In this document: positions 33,432 through 38,991 of the stretch, piece after piece
Layout: each line of letters starts with the position of its first letter
Position numbering within the stretch: position 1 is the first letter of the stretch
Source of the DNA: Candidatus Gastranaerophilales bacterium
GTDB lineage: Bacteria > Cyanobacteriota > Vampirovibrionia > Gastranaerophilales > Gastranaerophilaceae
Direction: 5' to 3'
Assembly (NCBI GenBank): GCA_944323365.1
Contig: CALUSG010000047.1
Span: forward strand, 1-38,991
Length of the DNA: 38,991 bases
Translations under genes and position numbers: made by a program
Notes under the pieces: model-generated
The model's database searches: none
What the model saw: the letters and a program-made list of their open reading frames with translations, nothing else
What the model was told of the DNA's origin: nothing

Positions 33432-34343
33432 ATGAAAATTGCGAATAATTTACTGGAATTAATAGGCAACACACCACTTGTAAAAATAAATAAACTTTCA
33501 ACAGGGAATATTTTTGCAAAAGTAGAAAGTTTTAATCCTGCCGGTTCTGTAAAAGATCGTCCGGCACTAAACATGATAGAAAAAGCTGAGCAACAAGGTT
33601 TAATCAACAAAGATACCGTAATAATAGAGCCTACAAGCGGTAACACCGGAATCGGACTGGCTATGGTCTGTGCAATTAAAGGATATAAAATCATCTTAAC
33701 CATGCCCGATACAATGAGTTTAGAAAGACGAAAACTATTGAAAGCATATGGAGCTGAATTAGTTTTAACAGAAGGCATAAAAGGCATGCAAGGTGCTGTG
33801 GATAAAGCAATTGAATTAAGTCAAAAATACCCGAATTCGTTTATCCCGCAGCAATTTGATAATCCTGCGAACCCGGAATCTCATGTAAAAACAACGGCTG
33901 AAGAAATTTGGCGAGATACAGACGGTAAAGTAGATATAGTCGTTGCCGGAGTCGGTACAGGAGGAACAATAACCGGCTTAGCTAAAGGCTTAAAGCTCCA
34001 TAACCCTAATATAAAAGCAATAGCTGTTGAACCCGAAACTTCTCAGGTTCTTGCAGGAAAACCTGCCGGAATGCATAAAATTCAAGGTATTGGAGCAAAT
34101 TTTGTACCTAAAAATTTTGATTACAAGGTTATTGATAAAATTATTCCTGTGAGTGATACCGACTCAATGGATACGGCACGGAAACTTGCAACAGAAGAAG
34201 GCATTTTATGCGGAATATCTTCAGGAGCAGCTATGTATGCAGCTTTACAAATTGCTGCAGAGCCTCAAAATAAAGATAAATTAATCGTCGTAATATTGCC
34301 CGATTTAGGAGAAAGATATTTATCCAGTGAACTTTTTATTTAA
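33432..34343 (+). CDS. cysK: Cysteine synthase A (O-acetylserine sulfhydrylase)
   Basis: CysK makes cysteine from O-acetylserine and sulfide with PLP. The 303 residues match the family. The PLP lysine is K41 in [10 protein letters not shown], followed by the substrate loop [12 protein letters not shown], the PDTMSLERR segment, the phosphate-binding [10 protein letters not shown] and the serine loop CGISSGAAM near the C-terminus. AAGAGG precedes the ATG and TATAGT (33398-33403) may be its -10. It could share a transcript with hydE (37-base gap) but probably has its own promoter. Confidence 0.95.
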   Translation: MKIANNLLELIGNTPLVKINKLSTGNIFAKVESFNPAGSVKDRPALNMIEKAEQQGLINKDTVIIEPTSGNTGIGLAMVCAIKGYKIILTMPDTMSLERRKLLKAYGAELVLTEGIKGMQGAVDKAIELSQKYPNSFIPQQFDNPANPESHVKTTAEEIWRDTDGKVDIVVAGVGTGGTITGLAKGLKLHNPNIKAIAVEPETSQVLAGKPAGMHKIQGIGANFVPKNFDYKVIDKIIPVSDTDSMDTARKLATEEGILCGISSGAAMYAALQIAAEPQNKDKLIVVILPDLGERYLSSELFI

Positions 34344-34490
34344 AAATTTCCCGGTGCTTTCAAAAGCTAAATTTAGCAGAAAATCTCTTTCTACATAAAA
34401 ACATTTACTAAACGTCACAAAAAAATAGAAAATATGGTGTTTTTTTTATGTTTTTGCTAGTATAAAAACTAGAGATTGGAGAAAAAACTA

Positions 34491-36266
34491 ATGATTAAAA
34501 CAAGAATGAAAGACCATAATTGCGGTGAACTTAATTTAAACAATATTGATGAATATGTAACACTTTCAGGATGGGTTTCAACAATAAGAGATCTTGGCGG
34601 AATACTTTTTATAGAATTACGTGACCGTTCAGGATTTTTCCAAATCGTTGCAAATCCTCAAATTAACCCTCAAGTACATAAGTCACTTGAAAAAGTTAGA
34701 ACTGAATATGTAATTACAGTAAAAGGAAAAGTAACAAGACGTCCCGAAGAAACATATAATGAAAAATATCCTACCGGACAAGTTGAAATGTATCCTGAAA
34801 GTATTGAAATTCTTTCAGAAGCAAAAACTCTTCCATTTGTTTTGGATGATGAAAACGTATCCGAAGATGTTCGTTTAAAATATAGATATCTTGATATAAG
34901 ACGTGATGCAATGAAATCAAAACTTGTTTTACGCCATAACATTGTTCAAGCAGTTAGAAACTATTTGAATAATCTAGACTTTTTGGAAGTTGAAACACCT
35001 ATATTAATAAAAACAACTCCTGAAGGTGCAAGAGATTATTTGGTTCCATCAAGAGTTCAGGAAGGTAAATTTTATGCACTTCCGCAATCCCCACAGATAT
35101 TTAAACAATTGTTAATGGTCGGCGGATTAGAAAGATACTACCAAATAGCAAAATGTTTCAGAGACGAAGATTTACGTGCAGACAGACAACCTGAATTTAC
35201 GCAAATAGACTTAGAAATGTCTTTTGTTGAGCAACAAGATGTAATAAAAGTTGTTGAAGGATTGATTGTTGATGCATTTAAAGCTGCAGGCGTTGATATC
35301 AAGCCTCCATTTATCCAAATGCCTTGGCAAGAAGCTATGGACAGATTTGGTTCAGATAAACCTGATACTAGATTTGGTTTGGAATTATTTGATATAGGAG
35401 ACATCATTTTACAATCTAACTTTGAAATTGTAAAAAATACCCTGTTAAACGGTGGAATTGTAAGAGGTATAAGAATTCCCGGCGGTGCTAAATATTCAAG
35501 AAAAGATATTGATGATATTACAAAACTTGCAGTATCTTTCGGAGCTAAAGCTCTAGCTAATATTATTTATAATGAAGACGGTACTGCTAAATCTCCTGTT
35601 TTGAAATTTGTAACAGAAGAACAGGCAAAACAAATACAAGAACGAGCTCAAGCTCAAGCCGGTGATATTATTTTCTTTGTAGCAGATAAGCCTAAACTTG
35701 TTTATGACATAATGGGAAGATTAAGACTACACTTTGGCAAATCACTCAATCTAATTGATGAAAATAAACATAATCTATTATGGGTAGTAGATTTTCCAAT
35801 GTTTGAATGGAGTGATGAAGAAGGAAGATATATGGCAATGCACCATCCTTTTACATCGCCTTGTATTGAAGACTTAGACAAGCTTAACAGCGGAGATTTA
35901 GGCAATGTAAAATCAATTGCTTATGATATAGTTTATAACGGCACAGAACTCGGAGGAGGAAGTGTAAGAATACATTCGTCCGAAGTTCAAAAAGCAATAT
36001 TTAAAGCACTTGGCTTAACTGAAGAAGAAGCGAAAGAAAAATTCGGATTTATGGTAAATGCATTACAATACGGTACGCCGCCTCATGCCGGATTAGCAAT
36101 AGGTTTAGACAGACTTGTTGCTCTGCTTGCAAGAACGGACTCTATAAGAGATGTTATTGCATTTCCGAAGAATTCAGGAGCAAAAGATTTGATGAGTGAC
36201 GCTCCCGGTGAAGCCTCACTTCAACAGCTAAGAGAACTTCATTTAAAAAGTACAGTAAATAAATAA
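34491..36266 (+). CDS. aspS: Aspartyl-tRNA synthetase
   Basis: A 591-residue class II synthetase of the bacterial type. It has an N-terminal OB-fold anticodon domain (YVTLSGWVSTIRDLGGILFI), then motif 1, motif 2 (YYQIAKCFRDEDLRADRQ), a bacterial GAD insertion domain (about 290-420), and motif 3 (GLAIGLDRLVALL). A TTG five codons upstream is in frame, but the ATG directly after GGAGAA is preferred. Whether it also charges tRNA-Asn cannot be told from the sequence. A terminator overlaps the region just past the stop. Confidence 0.97.
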   Translation: MIKTRMKDHNCGELNLNNIDEYVTLSGWVSTIRDLGGILFIELRDRSGFFQIVANPQINPQVHKSLEKVRTEYVITVKGKVTRRPEETYNEKYPTGQVEMYPESIEILSEAKTLPFVLDDENVSEDVRLKYRYLDIRRDAMKSKLVLRHNIVQAVRNYLNNLDFLEVETPILIKTTPEGARDYLVPSRVQEGKFYALPQSPQIFKQLLMVGGLERYYQIAKCFRDEDLRADRQPEFTQIDLEMSFVEQQDVIKVVEGLIVDAFKAAGVDIKPPFIQMPWQEAMDRFGSDKPDTRFGLELFDIGDIILQSNFEIVKNTLLNGGIVRGIRIPGGAKYSRKDIDDITKLAVSFGAKALANIIYNEDGTAKSPVLKFVTEEQAKQIQERAQAQAGDIIFFVADKPKLVYDIMGRLRLHFGKSLNLIDENKHNLLWVVDFPMFEWSDEEGRYMAMHHPFTSPCIEDLDKLNSGDLGNVKSIAYDIVYNGTELGGGSVRIHSSEVQKAIFKALGLTEEEAKEKFGFMVNALQYGTPPHAGLAIGLDRLVALLARTDSIRDVIAFPKNSGAKDLMSDAPGEASLQQLRELHLKSTVNK

Positions 36267-36289
36267 AAGGCTCAAATTGAGCCTTTTTT
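36265..36289. terminator. Terminator after aspS, overlapping the end of a convergent gene
   Basis: AAAAGGCTC and GAGCCTTTT form a 9-bp stem around a five-base loop, followed by further T bases on the plus strand. The last codons of the convergent 117-residue gene lie inside the hairpin, so one structure probably serves both genes. Confidence 0.88.
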
Positions 36290-36625
36290 AATTTGTTGAT
36301 TAAAAAGCTTTTCCTTAACCCTCGGTGTTGCAACTTTTTCATTATAACGTCTAAGAGCAGTTCTCATAAAGACTTGTTTTAGATGTTCATAACCTTTGTC
36401 GAGAACCAACCCGTTATATTTACCGTTATGAAAGTTAACATACCCTGAAACCTCTTCGCCGTTATCAAGTTGTGTACTGACACGAACAATATTTTTTGAT
36501 TCAAATATATCCGGATAATTATTAAATGTTTTTTTATAAATATAATTCATCATTGATGAAAACTTTTTCGGTAAATGATGTCCTGAAAAAGAAGTTCGAC
36601 TTGCATAATTATTATCAATAAACAT
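36272..36625 (-). CDS. 117-residue basic protein of unknown function
   Basis: I do not recognise this protein. It is soluble and basic, with YASRTSFSGHHLPKKF near the N-terminus, a beta-rich middle (VRVSTQLDNGEEVSGYVNF) and a helical basic tail. There is no signal peptide or membrane segment. GGAG lies in a good position before the ATG. It ends inside the aspS terminator. The S-F-S-G string near its start is loosely like the VSFGSG of the 651-residue membrane protein, which may be chance. Confidence 0.6.
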   Translation of the reverse strand: MFIDNNYASRTSFSGHHLPKKFSSMMNYIYKKTFNNYPDIFESKNIVRVSTQLDNGEEVSGYVNFHNGKYNGLVLDKGYEHLKQVFMRTALRRYNEKVATPRVKEKLFNQQIKKGSI

Positions 36626-36701
36626 GAATATCTCCTATGATAATATAGTAAGTATTAAAAAAAAAATTTTTGCTAATATATTACACAATGTTAATTTGTA
36701 T

Positions 36702-36707
36702 TATAAT
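36702..36707 (+). promoter_or_regulatory. -10 element of ribF, leaderless arrangement
   Basis: A consensus TATAAT ends exactly six bases before the ribF ATG, and no ribosome binding site is seen. This also decides the start: an earlier in-frame ATG 90 bases upstream would place the promoter inside the coding region and overlap the divergent gene's start. Confidence 0.6.
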
Positions 36708-36713
36708 TATAAT

Positions 36714-37601
36714 ATGCAGATATACAATGAACTTAACCAAAACCCTAATTTATCAATTGCTCTAGGTTATTTTGACGGAGTACATATAGGTCATAAAGCT
36801 GTAATAAAATCCGCGGTAGATTTCGCAAAAATAAACAGAATAAAATCTGCGGTTATAACATTTAAAGATCACCCGTGCTGTCATTTTTTAGGAGTTTGTC
36901 CCAAATATATACTTTCCAGGGCTCAAAGGCAGCAAAAAATTGAACAACTTGGCGTTGATTATTTATATGAACTTGATTTTGATAATAATATTTATTCTTT
37001 GAGTGCCCAAGAATATTTAGAAAATATTTTAATAAAATATTTTTCGCCTGCGGCTATTTCAACAGGGTTTAACCATCACTTCGGAACTAAAAAATCAGGT
37101 AATGCTAAATTTTTAAGAGATAACCAAACAAAATATAATTATAAATACTTTGAAATTCCTGCACAAAAAATTGGTAATGAAACTATCAGCAGTACCGTAA
37201 TTCGCAATTTTTTACAAAACGGTGAAGTAAATAAAGCAAATCAAATGCTCGGATACAACTTTTTTATTGAAAGTGAAGTAATTGAAGGGCAAAAAATCGG
37301 GAGAAAACTTGGTTTTAGGACTGCCAATATAAAATATCCAAGCGAATTAATAGATTTACCTTTTGGAGTTTATAAAACAAATACATACTACGGAAAAGCA
37401 ATAACAAATTTTGGGATACGGCCAACTGTAAACAATACTAAAAAAGCAATTTTAGAAACACATATTTTAGACTTTGACAAAAATATTTATGGAGAAAAAC
37501 TAAAAGTTGAATTTTTGGAAATGCTACGCAAGGAACAAAAATTCAACTCTATTGATGAACTTAAAAACCAAATTAATAAAGATATTTTAAAAATTTTATA
37601 A
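36714..37601 (+). CDS. ribF: Bifunctional riboflavin kinase / FAD synthetase
   Basis: RibF converts riboflavin to FMN and then to FAD. The 295-residue protein has the N-terminal adenylyltransferase domain, with LGYFDGVHIGHKAVI and the ISSTVIRNFL signature (about residues 161-170). The C-terminal kinase domain has GRKLGFRTANIKYP, NFGIRPTVN and ETHILDFDKNIYGE. Most family members read GFPTAN where this one has GFRTAN, a change next to the flavin/ATP site that is worth noting. The ATG at 36714 is preferred to the earlier one because TATAAT lies six bases before it and the protein then begins at family length. It ends one base from the convergent hydrolase gene. Confidence 0.93.
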   Translation: MQIYNELNQNPNLSIALGYFDGVHIGHKAVIKSAVDFAKINRIKSAVITFKDHPCCHFLGVCPKYILSRAQRQQKIEQLGVDYLYELDFDNNIYSLSAQEYLENILIKYFSPAAISTGFNHHFGTKKSGNAKFLRDNQTKYNYKYFEIPAQKIGNETISSTVIRNFLQNGEVNKANQMLGYNFFIESEVIEGQKIGRKLGFRTANIKYPSELIDLPFGVYKTNTYYGKAITNFGIRPTVNNTKKAILETHILDFDKNIYGEKLKVEFLEMLRKEQKFNSIDELKNQINKDILKIL

Positions 37602-37602
37602 C

Positions 37603-38142
37603 TTACTTTATTAAACTTTGTATCTCTTTAAAGTTTGGATGTTTTGAAGTTTTGAGCAATTCAAATAACAAAATTTCAGTTGTCACAACAAATGCTTTGT
37701 TTTGTTTTATTAATTCCATGCCGGTTTTAAATTCTGATTTATCTCTGCTGGCACAAGCATCTTTTACAACATAAACATCGTAATATTTTTTCAGCATATC
37801 ACTAACTGTTTGATAAACACAAATATGTGTCTCTATACCGAAAATTATAACTTGATTTTTACCTGTATTAACAATAGCATCATAAAAATCCATATTATTC
37901 ATAGCGGAAAAATCAGTTTTTTCTATATAAACAGTATTATCCGCTAAAACTTCTTTCAATGCCGGAACTGTTTCACCAAGGCCTTTAGGATACTGCTCTG
38001 TAACTATTACAGGAATATTCAAAATTTTGGCAGCTTTCGCTATTTTGCAAGCATTGTCAACCGGAGAATATTTTTCAACAGCTTTTACAAGTTTTTCCTG
38101 TAAATCAATCATTACTATAACACTATTTTCTAAATCTAACAT
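37603..38142 (-). CDS. Isochorismatase-family cysteine hydrolase
   Basis: A 179-residue protein of the isochorismatase-like hydrolase fold. The catalytic triad is visible as D13 (VIMIDLQEKL), K75 (YIEKTDFSA) and C108 (GIETHICVYQT). It most resembles the small ISOC/YcaC-type group, whose substrates are amides or unknown. The ATG follows AAAGGA within the last codons of the upstream gene, with a two-base gap between the genes, so the two are co-transcribed. It is convergent with ribF. Confidence 0.9.
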   Translation of the reverse strand: MLDLENSVIVMIDLQEKLVKAVEKYSPVDNACKIAKAAKILNIPVIVTEQYPKGLGETVPALKEVLADNTVYIEKTDFSAMNNMDFYDAIVNTGKNQVIIFGIETHICVYQTVSDMLKKYYDVYVVKDACASRDKSEFKTGMELIKQNKAFVVTTEILLFELLKTSKHPNFKEIQSLIK

Positions 38143-38144
38143 AC

Positions 38145-38981
38145 TTAATCCTTTACTGCTTTTTTAAACTCTTTTATGAACGATTCTACTATTTTGGCTA
38201 AAGATTCTTGTGTAACTTCATTAAGATTAAGCGTAATTTCGCTATTTTCAGGGGACTCCAGTCCTTCATAAGATATATTAATAACAATTTTAGCAAACCC
38301 CGGATATAAAATTTTTAGCCTTCCCTCTTGCGTCTTATGTTTTAAATGGAATACACTCTGAAGCTCATCGGTATATTGATTAACCTTTGTATTAAAAAGT
38401 TTCTCTTCATAAGTCTTTTGTAACCTAAAAAATACTGGAGCAATTACTTTTTCTAACTTATTATTATAAGCATTTTTAAATAACTTAAAATTCTTTTCAC
38501 TTTTTTCATCATCATCAAGCCATTCGTCAAGTGTTTTTACTTTTTCCTCTAAAAACACAGCTGTTTCATTTTTCTGACAAGCTTCCGACATACCGGCAAA
38601 ACATTCTTTTTCTATTCTTTCAAAAGATTTATTAAGGATACGAGAAATACCTGCTCTAATAATCATTTTCAAACCAAGTGAGTTTTGTATTTTACTTAAA
38701 ACTGCAAAAGTACCTGATTTATCTATATTTGGCAAGATAATATAAAATTTTCCGCCTCGTACAATAAAAACGATATCGTCACATCTGACTGAACTTTTAA
38801 TTGCTTTTGCAAGTTTATCCGCTGAAAATCGTGTTTTAGATTCTTCATCCAAACTTAAAATTACAAACATTCCATTTTGAATCTTTTTGTCTTTAAGAAA
38901 CTCTGTTAAAAGCTCTTTGCTAAATTTATACTTATAAAACCCTGTTTCTTCATCAATAACATCTAATTGTCTTAAAAGCAT
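38145..38981 (-). CDS. Degenerate GGDEF-domain protein, probably cut by the window edge
   Basis: The readable 278 residues start in a GGDEF-like fold. IDEETGFYKYKF corresponds to the usual D-x-L-T-G-L-x-N-R start, and KAIKSSVRCDDIVFIVRGGKFY (residues 59-80, shown in part) carries RGGKFY where active cyclases have GGDEF. The acidic catalytic residues are lost, so diguanylate cyclase activity is not expected. The fold ends near residue 125. A helical region with charged coils and a C-terminal domain of unknown type follow. No stop codon precedes the ATG before the window ends, so an N-terminal part such as a receiver or GAF domain may lie outside. It is transcribed with the hydrolase gene. Confidence 0.7.
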   Translation of the reverse strand: MLLRQLDVIDEETGFYKYKFSKELLTEFLKDKKIQNGMFVILSLDEESKTRFSADKLAKAIKSSVRCDDIVFIVRGGKFYIILPNIDKSGTFAVLSKIQNSLGLKMIIRAGISRILNKSFERIEKECFAGMSEACQKNETAVFLEEKVKTLDEWLDDDEKSEKNFKLFKNAYNNKLEKVIAPVFFRLQKTYEEKLFNTKVNQYTDELQSVFHLKHKTQEGRLKILYPGFAKIVINISYEGLESPENSEITLNLNEVTQESLAKIVESFIKEFKKAVKD

Positions 38982-38991
38982 ATTATCTCTA

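Noticed and set aside
34366-34377. Perfect palindrome GCTAAATTTAGC after cysK
   Set aside because: Short and AT-rich, with no T run after it, so not a terminator; no evidence for an operator.
36624-36713. Longer ribF start 30 codons upstream
   Set aside because: It would overlap the start of the divergent 117-residue gene and place a consensus TATAAT inside the coding region; the added residues do not resemble RibF.
1-38991. CRISPR arrays, insertion sequences, prophage genes
   Set aside because: No regularly spaced direct repeats and no transposase, integrase or phage structural genes are visible.

Overview
The window is AT-rich, densely packed bacterial chromosome. Three things suggest a gut-type member of the Melainabacteria/Vampirovibrionia, probably Gastranaerophilales: the gene mix (cyanobacterium-like envelope genes, the non-mevalonate enzyme IspG, the folate-dependent tRNA methylase TrmFO, a hydrogenase maturase, an oxaloacetate decarboxylase gamma-like subunit), the very low GC content, and several unfamiliar membrane proteins of a type I associate with that group. 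The assignment is inference; the window holds no rRNA or other firm phylogenetic marker. I see no prophage, insertion sequence or CRISPR array.

Layout. Bases 1-390 hold a GC-richer, hairpin-rich stretch without a convincing gene. Bases 391-4511 are a minus-strand surface-polysaccharide operon: a PfkB-type heptose-7-phosphate kinase, a DUF4330-like protein, an O-antigen ligase-like polymerase/ligase and a DegT/DnrJ sugar aminotransferase, closed by a clear terminator. A phosphodiesterase gene and ispG then diverge from a 60-bp region. Bases 6469-11668 run on the plus strand: two small exported proteins, an exported GHL10-type glycoside hydrolase and ComEC, whose end overlaps convergent rmuC. 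Next come a NarL-type response regulator with a soluble histidine kinase, a Lys-rich unknown, an OadG-like subunit, an esterase, an exported trehalose-synthase-like GH13 enzyme and a C_GCAxxG_C_C protein. galE and a sugar/H+ symporter diverge from one short promoter region. A DRE-TIM aldolase-like gene, tRNA-Ser(GCT), thiG with a bifunctional-nuclease gene, two tiny minus-strand genes and a DUF1858 gene follow.

The right third has a 651-residue membrane protein, trmFO, a tandem pair of related membrane proteins, an anti-sigma/ECF sigma/Spy-like operon, hydE, cysK, aspS, a small unknown, ribF, an isochorismatase-fold hydrolase, and a protein with a degenerate GGDEF domain that runs to the window edge.

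Two architectural themes stand out. Nearly every convergent gene pair overlaps or abuts within a few bases. Several plus-strand genes (ispG, the GH13 gene, trmFO, hydE, ribF) lack a Shine-Dalgarno sequence and have a -10-like hexamer ending exactly six bases before the ATG, as expected of leaderless mRNAs. The most novel material is a set of dispersed, apparently related membrane proteins (19454-30767), the exported TreS-like enzyme, and the stress-type sigma module with an ECF-like promoter in front of it.
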